A stretch of 64,000 nucleotides of DNA, taken from positions 62,001 through 126,000 of the forward strand of contig CAAEPH010000031.1 in the NCBI GenBank assembly GCA_900757865.1, given 5' to 3'. Numbering within the stretch: the first letter of the stretch is position 1; each line of letters begins with the position of its first letter. A model generated the notes under the pieces. It was not told the DNA's origin. It ran no database searches and saw only the letters and a program-made list of their open reading frames with translations. Shown here piece by piece: positions 52,044 through 59,921 of this stretch. Source of the DNA: an uncultured Sutterella sp. (GTDB lineage: Bacteria; Pseudomonadota; Gammaproteobacteria; Burkholderiales; Burkholderiaceae_F). The position numbers and the translations under genes are program-made.

Positions 52044-54365
52044 TTACGCCTTTTTCACTTCCACTAAGGTTGAACAAATGCAGGTCGCAGTCCCGAGCAC
52101 TTCAATGGCATCGTTGGTGAGCACCGAGCTCGTTGTAAAGCCATCGGTATCAAACCACCAACCGTTCTCAAGTGCCACGGTACCTTCACGAATCGCCGTG
52201 ATAATGACGCGGGCTTTGTGCTCACCACGCTCGTTATAGACAAGAGCGAAATCCCGATCTTTGAGTCCACGGCGTTGAGCGTCTTTCGCGTTCATCTCCA
52301 CCGTGGGCGCGTCAGGAAACACCTCGTTTAACCATTCGTTATGCTGGTGAGATGTGTGAATATTGCGAATGACCTTGTGCTGAATGGCCTGTAGCGGGAA
52401 GCTCTGTGCGAGTTTGGGGTCGCCCTTGGGCGATTCTTTGGCACGAATATAGGTAAGAATCGGCGGAAACCCCTTCTCGGCCCAACTTTCACAGAACAAA
52501 TGGGCTTTTTTCGTCGGTGTACGGAATTGCCCACCGGCAAACGGCACCCAGTCGCCTTTCACTGGGCAAACCGGGTGTGCCTTCACCTCTTCGAGCGTAA
52601 TCCCCGACGGTTTCAAGACATTGCGTGCCATCTCTTCAGCGCTCAAATCAAACGCCTCACCAAAGCCTAAGCGCTTGGCCAATTGTGCAAAAATCCACCG
52701 ATCGGGCTTGGCCACGCCCTGCGGTTCGACCGCCTTCTCTGACCATTGCACATAGTGCGTACGCGCACCCGCCAAGAGCGTTTCGTACTCAAAAATCGTT
52801 GTCACCGGTAGCACCAGATCTGCATAACGCGCCGTGGGCGTCATCAGCGAGTCGGCCACCACCAAAAACGGCACTTTCTCCAAGGCCTTGACCATCAAGT
52901 TCGCGTTAGGCCACTGTCCCAAAAGACCGCAGGTCATGGAGTACCAGAGATTGATCTTGTGAGGTTTATCAGCCAAGACCCACTCGGCCAATTTGGCCGT
53001 GGGGATGCCCTCAACCTTTTTCGCCGCGACTTTAGGCTTAGCGACCGGAGCGCCAAACGTAGCCATTTGCGTCACACCACCCGCGTCGCAAACGCCTGTA
53101 CCGGCGCGCGAAATCTGCCCCGTCAGAATCGATAAGTAGTAGAGCCCCGCTACGGCGTATGTGCCGTTCTCCACACGCTGGAAGCTTCCCATGTTGGCAA
53201 TGATCATGGACGCTGGGCTTGTCGCATAGTCGCGTGCGAGTTGCCCGATGGTCTTTGCGTCAATACCCGTTTCAGCTTGGGTTGCCTCCAAGGTCCAGGG
53301 CTCTGCCGCCTCAACAATCAAATCAAAGACCGTCTTCACGCTGTCGGGCAAGCCCGTCCCCGCGCGACGCAGAGCGGGCTTAACGCCTTTTGCATCGTGA
53401 CGACGCATCGCTCCCGTGACTTCATCCCAGACAAGGTAGCTGTTAGTGTCGCCGGCATTGTCGCGGAGCAGTTTGCCGTTGGCGCCCACCAAGTAAACAG
53501 CGCCGGTATGGGCTTTTAAGAACGCCTCGTCATAGCGCTTTTCTTCAAGAATCACACGAATCATCCCGAGCGCTAACGCGGCATCGGTCCCCGGAGTGAT
53601 CGAGACCCATTGATTGGCACGTGCCGCCGTTTCGCTTCGACGCGGATCGATCACAATCAATCGACCTCCCGCTTCTTGCATCTTGAGGTACTTGGGCCAA
53701 TAGGCCTGCATACTCACCATCGGGTTGGAACCCCAACTGATGATGAGCTTGGCTTTATCGATCGTATCGCGCGTGTCGACATAGCGAAAACCCACCATGG
53801 GGATCATCGCTGCAGTGACTGCAGAGCAGCACAAGCTCCCTACCTGATGCGTCACGCCACCCAAATACTGACCAAAGGTTTTCATCACAGCGTTGGTGAG
53901 ACTATCCATGTTGCCCGAGGCGGAAGTCATCAAAAGGCTCTCACTGCCGTCCTTCTGGATAGCTTCACGGATTTTGTTCGCTAAAAGGTCGAGCGCTTCG
54001 TCCCACGAAATGGCTTCAAATCGACCTTCTCCACGTTTACCAACGCATTTCAGCGGAGTCAAAACACGGTCTTTGGCATAGACCCATTTCACACGAGACA
54101 ATCCACGCCCGCAAGCTTTCCCTGGGTAAGGATTGTCACTTTCAATTTTCACAATCTTGCCGTCTTTCACGGTCGCTTTGAGGTAGCAGTGCAGGCACTC
54201 CATCGTGCAGCTCGCGCGGAATGTCTCGAGCGCTTTGGCAGGTTGACCAATCAAACTGCTACAGCCTTGCGTGCTCGAGAGCACACCACAGGCCGTTGCG
54301 GCGGTTAAAACCGAGCGTCGGGTGAGTTTCACACCACCCATACTCTCTAATTTCTCGACTTGCAT
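52044..54365 (-). CDS. DmsA-type molybdopterin oxidoreductase, catalytic subunit
   Basis: 773 aa from the ATG at 54365 (AAGGAGAC upstream). Tat signal (KLTRRSVLTAATACGVL). An N-terminal 4Fe-4S site CTMECLHC...GKACGRG is followed by RVLTPLKCVGKRGEGRFEAISWDEAL, typical of the DMSO-reductase family. The C-terminal MopB domain includes GGQFRTPTKKAHLF and ends with DAIEVLGTATCICSTLVEVKK. At the usual Mo-ligand position the motif reads GSLCCSAV rather than the Ser-containing DYSTAQ of DmsA, so Cys ligation (as in polysulphide/thiosulphate or nitrate reductases) is possible. Substrate unknown. Confidence 0.9.
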   Translation of the reverse strand: MQVEKLESMGGVKLTRRSVLTAATACGVLSSTQGCSSLIGQPAKALETFRASCTMECLHCYLKATVKDGKIVKIESDNPYPGKACGRGLSRVKWVYAKDRVLTPLKCVGKRGEGRFEAISWDEALDLLANKIREAIQKDGSESLLMTSASGNMDSLTNAVMKTFGQYLGGVTHQVGSLCCSAVTAAMIPMVGFRYVDTRDTIDKAKLIISWGSNPMVSMQAYWPKYLKMQEAGGRLIVIDPRRSETAARANQWVSITPGTDAALALGMIRVILEEKRYDEAFLKAHTGAVYLVGANGKLLRDNAGDTNSYLVWDEVTGAMRRHDAKGVKPALRRAGTGLPDSVKTVFDLIVEAAEPWTLEATQAETGIDAKTIGQLARDYATSPASMIIANMGSFQRVENGTYAVAGLYYLSILTGQISRAGTGVCDAGGVTQMATFGAPVAKPKVAAKKVEGIPTAKLAEWVLADKPHKINLWYSMTCGLLGQWPNANLMVKALEKVPFLVVADSLMTPTARYADLVLPVTTIFEYETLLAGARTHYVQWSEKAVEPQGVAKPDRWIFAQLAKRLGFGEAFDLSAEEMARNVLKPSGITLEEVKAHPVCPVKGDWVPFAGGQFRTPTKKAHLFCESWAEKGFPPILTYIRAKESPKGDPKLAQSFPLQAIQHKVIRNIHTSHQHNEWLNEVFPDAPTVEMNAKDAQRRGLKDRDFALVYNERGEHKARVIITAIREGTVALENGWWFDTDGFTTSSVLTNDAIEVLGTATCICSTLVEVKKA

Positions 54366-54697
54366 CACAGGTCTCCTTCGAGAAGTCAAACGCATCCGTC
54401 ATAGGGGTTAAGTCAATCGGATGCCTGCCATGCATACTACTTCGTCGCGCAGACAATCTCTAGAGAAATGGATGTCCACAACCGCACTATATCTGTCTAT
54501 GGACGCACTAAAAATGCATATGGCCTGGCCTAAAAGGCTACGTTATTCATTTTTGGAACAGCGAATAGATTCTTTTCTCGAAGCACCGTCAGGAATGAGT
54601 GCAAGGTGTCTTTGAAGGAGACGACCGGGTCACAGGCCGCGCAAAAACCTATACGAGGCATTTTTGGGAAAATTCGAGTCTTTGCGAACCTTTCCTG
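54366..54697. other. Intergenic region between dmsA-like and araC-like genes
   Basis: 332 bases. It carries the promoter of the DmsA/B-like operon and the 3' end of the regulator gene (both on the minus strand). A short GTCCA...TGGAC repeat lies near 54475-54510. No gene is supported. Confidence 0.4.
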
Positions 54698-55738
54698 TTA
54701 TTGGTTCATCTTTGGGGGCGTACCACGGGCTTTGGGTTCACGGCGTCGCCAAGCCAATGGTGTTATGCCGTACTTGGCTTTAAAACGCCTCGCAAAATGC
54801 TCTGGGCGTTTAAAGCCGTTCGCGGTCGCTATCTCAGCCACGCTAGCTTGAGCCATATGAGGTTCCTTTAATTGCACCGCAGCGCGCTGAAGTCGAAGAT
54901 CGTAAACCATGGCCATGGGCGTTGTACCTACCGCGTTAAAAAGTTTTAGTAAGTACCGCTCCGAAAGTCCCACTCCCTGGGCAATATCAGCGTTGGTGAG
55001 ATTCGTCTGGGTTAAATGGGCCTGTATCCATGCGGTCGCTTCCCGACGACGCTCATCGGGCGTGACGGTAAAGCGATCGCCCATAGCACCTGCCCGCCCA
55101 TTCTCTTGGGCTCTGGCGCGCATCGCTGAGGCGAGAATGGGTCGCAGGAAGCAAAACATCCCGTCGGACGCCGAGGCCATCACGTCAGGCGTCATCATCG
55201 CGATGTGTCGCATGGCGGTTTGAACCAAGCGGGCAAAAAGCCGGACTTCCAGTGCATCGGGCGAAAAGGTTTGGCCTAAAAAGTACATCGCTGGCCACCC
55301 GGTGTGCGTCATGAAGTAATCCGCTTTCACTATCAGGACGGCCAATTCCACCTCCGATTTGGGTCGGTACGTGAGCGCACGCACATGGTCCGTCATGAGC
55401 ACCGCCCCGGTTTCAAGCGTTTGGGTTTCGGTACCGTCCCACAGGGTGAGTCGCCCGCTCAAGACCACCACCACGTAAACCACCTGTGTGTGAGTAAACG
55501 GATGGCGAAAGGTGAGCATCAAATCCCGAGCCTTGATCCAACAGGCGTGTCCCGCTGCACTCGAGGAGAGCATGACGTGGTAGCTCATCTGGGCGCCCAA
55601 GCTTTGAAGGCTGTTGGCCGGACGCACGACATTATCCTTGCCTTCGAGGTCGCTAAGTGCGGTCTGAAGCCTAGCCAGATTCGCCTCCGAAGAGAGTGCC
55701 ACGTCGCTTTGAACTTGCCAAATTCCCGTCTTCTTCAT
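54698..55738 (-). CDS. AraC-family transcriptional regulator
   Basis: 346 aa from the ATG at 55738. The N-terminal cupin-like sensor region contains HPFTHTQVVYVVVVLSGRLTLWDGTETQTLETGAVLMTDHVRAL. The C-terminal DNA-binding domain has two helix-turn-helix motifs: NLTNADIAQGVGLSERYLLKLFNAVGTTPMAMVYDLRLQRA, and ASVAEIATANGFKRPEHFARRFKAKYGITPLAWRRR. It lies immediately upstream of the DmsA/B-like genes on the same strand and probably activates them in response to their substrate or a related signal. Confidence 0.9.
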   Translation of the reverse strand: MKKTGIWQVQSDVALSSEANLARLQTALSDLEGKDNVVRPANSLQSLGAQMSYHVMLSSSAAGHACWIKARDLMLTFRHPFTHTQVVYVVVVLSGRLTLWDGTETQTLETGAVLMTDHVRALTYRPKSEVELAVLIVKADYFMTHTGWPAMYFLGQTFSPDALEVRLFARLVQTAMRHIAMMTPDVMASASDGMFCFLRPILASAMRARAQENGRAGAMGDRFTVTPDERRREATAWIQAHLTQTNLTNADIAQGVGLSERYLLKLFNAVGTTPMAMVYDLRLQRAAVQLKEPHMAQASVAEIATANGFKRPEHFARRFKAKYGITPLAWRRREPKARGTPPKMNQ

Positions 55739-56039
55739 ATACGTCACCGTTAACGCCGCCAATCGTTAGCCCGGTCGCGGTCTCGTTGAGCCGCGCTGAA
55801 CGCTATACATGGCATCGCTTTTGCTCATTTCTAGCCCAACTTAGCCACCTTTTAACCTGCTCTCTGGCCAGCAATACCTGCGTTTATTAAAACGAAGGCC
55901 ATGATTTAAAGCGAGCCCTAAAAGCTCGCCTAAACTCAAGGACTATAAGAGCCATTGTAGATCAAGCATCACAGCATTTAGCTCAAAACCGCCCTTTTGA
56001 TTATCTCTAACCGCCCGAATTCAAGCACTAGGGTTAACG
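55739..56039. other. Intergenic region upstream of the AraC-type regulator
   Basis: About 300 bases. It should contain the promoter of the regulator gene; nothing more specific is seen. Confidence 0.35.
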
Positions 56040-56309
56040 CTAAATTTCCTTTTTATGAATTGAACAATCCAAGAAAGCCTCCAGGCGCGCATCATCTTGA
56101 AAGTGCGCTTGGTTAAGCGTTCGAATGCGCTGCGAGACCAAGAGAAACGCCGCCACGAGCAAATGCCAAGGCGCTTTGAGCTTCGCGCGGGTATACGCCA
56201 TAATGCGCTCGACATCGGTCTCGGTTTTATGATCCGTTTTGGGAAGCGGTGTTAAGCGTTCGACCAAAATCGGTTCTTGCGTATCGTCAGTGGTTGTCTT
56301 GCGTGACAT
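56040..56309 (-). CDS. Small hypothetical protein with one hydrophobic helix
   Basis: 89 aa if started at the ATG at 56309; the frame is open up to 56426. The N-terminus is polar; residues ~45-60 (APWHLLVAAFLLVSQRI) form a hydrophobic helix; the rest is polar (NQAHFQDDARLEAFLDCSIHKKE). No family recognised and the ribosome site is weak, so it may not be a gene. Confidence 0.35.
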   Translation of the reverse strand: MSRKTTTDDTQEPILVERLTPLPKTDHKTETDVERIMAYTRAKLKAPWHLLVAAFLLVSQRIRTLNQAHFQDDARLEAFLDCSIHKKEI

Positions 56310-56677
56310 TATCGTCTTGTTGGCAGGAAAAGGCTGTGGCGCATGTACGGTGTGGTGAGGCATTCTCGCTCGATGGTTTGTACGCTCAGGCGTACGACCT
56401 CGTTCGAGGCTTCGTTGTCGAATCAAACGACAAACGAGGGTGCTCTTGCTTTATAACTATGGTAGCGGAATGCCCAAAAGGATCCCGAAGATGGGCGATT
56501 GCCCCAAGGCCAGTGGCCTTGGGCACTCCGTGTTCATCGGTAATCTGTTGCTCGCGGGCTCTTCATACAGGATGTCGAATCGCCTCGTCGCAAAAAAGAC
56601 TGGAGGAATCTTTGCCCTAACCGTGGGAAAGTGTGCTAAAAAGAGAATAGGTTGTTTTAAAGGACATACACTGCCTT
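56310..56677. other. Intergenic region with a near-perfect inverted repeat
   Basis: CCCAAGGCC-AGT-GGCCTTGGG at 56503-56523 is a perfect 9-bp hairpin without a T-run. A plus-strand frame starting at 56440 lacks any family signal. The region should contain the promoter for the 56678 gene. Confidence 0.45.
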
Positions 56678-57349
56678 ATGAATCCAACACTTGGTTTCTC
56701 CTCCCCGTCTTCGTCTTCGTCGACCTCGTCTACTAACGCCACCGAAGACCCCCTTCCGGCGCCCTATAGCTTGCCGGGTCTCACACCAGAGCGTCAGCAA
56801 GCTCGCGCAGAACGCCTCGCCAAACGCGCACAGCGCGATGATGACGTTCGCTACGACATTCCCGACACCTACACCGTTTTCTGGGATGATCAAAAGCCCG
56901 AATACCCGTTTACCGTCTTAGGGACCACGGCGCATGTTTACGAAACGGTCGAGGCTCGTGAAGCGCTCGCGCTCGATGCCTTCTCCTTTATGGTGAGTCG
57001 ATTCGGTGGCAACGCTGCCCTGCAAGTGCATGTGACCGAAGAGACTGAAATGATCAAAGGAGTGCTTTACACGCGCTATACGGTAAGCGGCGTCCCCGCG
57101 CTCATTGGCGTCGTGAGCGAGAGCGATACGGCAAAAACGCAAGACGAGCTCACTGCACATTTTCCCTCAAGCGAGGCGCTCAAAATCTATGGCAATCGCT
57201 TAAACGATCGGGCGATCGCCTCGGAACGCATTAACGAGAGTCGCGATCAAGACGACAAAGATCGTCAGGTTGCCCGGCAAGTGCTCTGGCTGGGGCTCAC
57301 CCTGATCGCCCTGCTGGCCATCTCGACCGCCCTTCGGCTTTTTGAATAG
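56678..57349 (+). CDS. Hypothetical protein with C-terminal membrane anchor
   Basis: 223 aa. Ser-rich N-terminus, a Pro-rich linker and a basic helix (PERQQARAERLAKRAQRDDD). A globular region (YTVFWDDQKPEYPFTVLGTTAHVYETVEAREALALDAFSFMVSRFGGNAALQVHV) follows. One membrane helix near the C-terminus (WLGLTLIALLAISTALRLF, residues ~203-221) gives a tail-anchored, mostly cytoplasmic topology. No family recognised. The next gene starts about 110 bases later on the same strand and may be co-transcribed. Confidence 0.65.
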   Translation: MNPTLGFSSPSSSSSTSSTNATEDPLPAPYSLPGLTPERQQARAERLAKRAQRDDDVRYDIPDTYTVFWDDQKPEYPFTVLGTTAHVYETVEAREALALDAFSFMVSRFGGNAALQVHVTEETEMIKGVLYTRYTVSGVPALIGVVSESDTAKTQDELTAHFPSSEALKIYGNRLNDRAIASERINESRDQDDKDRQVARQVLWLGLTLIALLAISTALRLFE

Positions 57350-57459
57350 CCCTCAAGAAGAAAAGCAACACGAGGCGTTTTTCGCCCCCGACCCTGTTAA
57401 GATAAATGTGCACCAGCCAGTCTGGTGCATACGCTTTTTTGGAGAACTGCGAACTCATC

Positions 57460-58668
57460 ATGGCTTACCGCTTCCCACAACCTACACGTTCAACGCGTTC
57501 AACGACCTCATTGACCCCGCTGCTTTTGCCTCTCATGGCGTCTACCCTTTTCTGCGCTACGTTGCCTGCGACGGCGGAGGCCGCCCCCACGGCAGCAGAA
57601 CCCCTGGGTCGTGTCGTGGCCATGAACGTGCAGCGTGACGTCACGACCGTAGAAAGAGCGGAGACGACCGCAACGGAAGATAAGAGCGCGACCGACGATG
57701 AGAAAGCAGCCAGCACGAAAGAAAACGTCAAGCGTCGTGATCTCACCCACTCGTGGCAGTTCGTCTCACACCTTCCCTATTACGCTGGGATCACCCTCTT
57801 TCAGCCCAACGCTGGTACGACAGGCAACGACGCCAAGGCTGGGATAGCTTTGCAACCCAATCCCACGTTCTCCCTTCTCACCGTTGAAAGCGTAGCTGAG
57901 GGCACTACGGAAACAACAAAGAGCAAACTGAGCGCCTGGCAAGCGCAGTGTGAAAGTGGCAAACTCAAACTCTTATCGGTCACGCCTATTCAGGGTGACC
58001 ATTTGGGTAAGCCCGCCAAAGGACAGAAAAAAGATCGTGAAGTGATTGAACCCACCGACACGCGCGATACCCTTCTGGGGCTCGTATGCCAGTCGCTTGA
58101 GCGTAAAGACGTTTTCTCCAACACCGCCAACCCAGTGGGGGTCGTCCCTCAAGCGCAGCAGTATTTAAAAGAGCTTCACGCCTTACAAGACGCGATGACC
58201 ACCTCTGAGCAGGCGCTCATTGACATTAAAGAAGCACTTCAAGAAAACGAAGAGATTCGCTCCTTTTTTGAGCTCGAAGATCAGTACCGGTTTTACGCAG
58301 CCAAAGAGGAAGAAGAACTCAGCACGCCTCTTGACAACACTGATCAAAAGCCCTCGGAGCCCGGTCCCAACCCCTATGAAGCGGTTTGGAAGGAGTCGCA
58401 CGAAAGCTTGATGTCGCGCTCCGAAGCGTTTCGCCATTACGAAAAAGCCCACGAAAAGTGGCTCAACGATCGCGCCGCGTTTTATCGCTTTGCTGCTCAA
58501 TACGCGGGTCCACTGATCGACCCAACGGCTAAGCCCACGAACGAAAACGAAACGACGGAGGACGACGAGGCAGTAGAAACCTCAGCGACAGCCTCTGAGA
58601 ACGTAGACTCTTCGGAAAATTCAGGCAACTCAACCAATCCGACTGAGCGCATCGACAGCACCCGTTGA
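57460..58668 (+). CDS. Hypothetical exported protein
   Basis: 402 aa from the ATG at 57460. Signal peptide LTPLLLPLMASTLFCATLPATAEAA. An acidic linker (TEDKSATDDEKAASTKENVKR) precedes a central domain (HSWQFVSHLPYYAGITLFQPNAG; KLSAWQAQCESGKLKLLSVTPIQGD; LLGLVCQSLERKDVF; one Cys pair). A helical region (SEQALIDIKEALQENEEIRSFFELEDQYRFYAAKEEEE) and a Glu/Thr/Ser-rich tail follow. No family recognised; presumed periplasmic. Composition and codon use match the neighbours. Confidence 0.65.
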   Translation: MAYRFPQPTRSTRSTTSLTPLLLPLMASTLFCATLPATAEAAPTAAEPLGRVVAMNVQRDVTTVERAETTATEDKSATDDEKAASTKENVKRRDLTHSWQFVSHLPYYAGITLFQPNAGTTGNDAKAGIALQPNPTFSLLTVESVAEGTTETTKSKLSAWQAQCESGKLKLLSVTPIQGDHLGKPAKGQKKDREVIEPTDTRDTLLGLVCQSLERKDVFSNTANPVGVVPQAQQYLKELHALQDAMTTSEQALIDIKEALQENEEIRSFFELEDQYRFYAAKEEEELSTPLDNTDQKPSEPGPNPYEAVWKESHESLMSRSEAFRHYEKAHEKWLNDRAAFYRFAAQYAGPLIDPTAKPTNENETTEDDEAVETSATASENVDSSENSGNSTNPTERIDSTR

Positions 58669-59241
58669 GTGAGCTTCACGCACCACAACGTTTTCAACAC
58701 TCGCGACTAAAGTTGAACCCGATATCGCTAACTATCACGGCAGTGGCGTAGCTTGGCGCGACCTTGCACGATAGGGCGCTTTTCCTTTTTTCCTTGAGAA
58801 TCTCTACTGGCGATCGATAAACCCGTGAAGTGAATCCCCATCCCGTGCGCCCCAGAGGCGTCGTCTTATCCTAAGCGATGGTGCTGTCATCGCTTTTCGA
58901 ATCAATCGCTCAAGCCCGCTCAACCGGAAACGACCCCACGGCTGATCCCATCGCTGAATCTATACCCATCTGCGCTAAGCTTATCCTTCACCCGCTCCAT
59001 TCCCTCACTGTCAATCTCGCCACTTATCGATTTCTTCCCTCTCTTCCTGGCGCTTTTAAAAAGGATATTTGGTATACATCAAATAGTAAAGGGCTCTTTC
59101 TAATTCCTTAGGATTACTCCTCATACTGTAGGCCTTCTATAATAGAAACTCTGTCGTTTGGGATAAGGAATGCCCCCAAACGGCACCCCTGACAAACTTT
59201 CCTTCAGGATCTTAGGGTCCTCTGAAAAAGGAGACGATTCC
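58669..59241. other. Intergenic region upstream of the cytochrome/TorA pair
   Basis: About 570 bases, with AT-rich stretches toward 59060-59150. It must contain the promoter of the cytochrome-torA operon. Frames such as 58878-59111 have no supporting signal. No confident hairpin or FNR/Tor box was identified by eye. Confidence 0.4.
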
Positions 59242-59829
59242 ATGCGTATTTCACAAAGCTTGTTAGCCTTGTGCCTCGCCACCGTCGCTCTACCCCTCGC
59301 TGCGGCCGCGACGGGATACTTGAGTGCACCGACGAAATTAAATGCCACGCCCACGTCCGACTATCTCGGCAAAGTCGATGCTGGCACGCCTGTTGAAGTG
59401 TTAGAAACCAAGGACGGGTTTGCCAAAATCCGTGTCTCGGGTTGGGCACTCAAAGAGTATCCTTCTCAGATTTTCACCAAACCCGGTGTACGTATCGAAA
59501 ACGCCAGTCTTGATGAAGAAAGTGCGGTAACGCTTGACGAAAAAGCGGGCGCTCAAACCGTGCTCGACAACCTCTGGGTTCGTGCCTCAACGCAAGGTTG
59601 GGTCGACGCTAAGCTCATCGAACCCAATGTGGACGTCCTCTGGAAGCGTGCCCAAGCGCGTCACGAAGAAGCTTGCTCAAGCTGCCACTCTGCTCCGTCG
59701 CCAGAGAAATTCACAGCCAACCAATGGGCGGGCACCATCCCCGAGCGCGGTGGTCGTGCGGGACACACCCGCAAAGGAGCAAACGCTCTGATGTTCCGGT
59801 GGATGCAAGAGCACGCCAAACCCCTGTAA
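59242..59829 (+). CDS. Periplasmic SH3-domain mono-haem cytochrome c
   Basis: 195 aa from the ATG at 59242, behind AAAGGAGAC. Signal peptide SLLALCLATVALPLAAAA. Two SH3-like modules follow (YLGKVDAGTPVEVLETKDGFAKIRVSGWALKEY; TVLDNLWVRASTQGWVDAKLI). The C-terminal haem domain has CSSCH at residues 145-149 and continues FTANQWAGTIPERGG, matching the C-terminal cytochrome module of TorC. It should donate electrons to the molybdoenzyme encoded 92 bases downstream. The pairing resembles Campylobacter Cj0265c/Cj0264c, where a mono-haem cytochrome serves a TMAO/DMSO reductase. Confidence 0.9.
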   Translation: MRISQSLLALCLATVALPLAAAATGYLSAPTKLNATPTSDYLGKVDAGTPVEVLETKDGFAKIRVSGWALKEYPSQIFTKPGVRIENASLDEESAVTLDEKAGAQTVLDNLWVRASTQGWVDAKLIEPNVDVLWKRAQARHEEACSSCHSAPSPEKFTANQWAGTIPERGGRAGHTRKGANALMFRWMQEHAKPL

Positions 59830-59921
59830 AGAAGCCCAAATCCCAACCGTCGCCAAACGACCGGTTGAGGACCGCTTTCTTGTGCACTCACAACACTCTA
59901 ACCTCAATGAAAGGACTTGAT

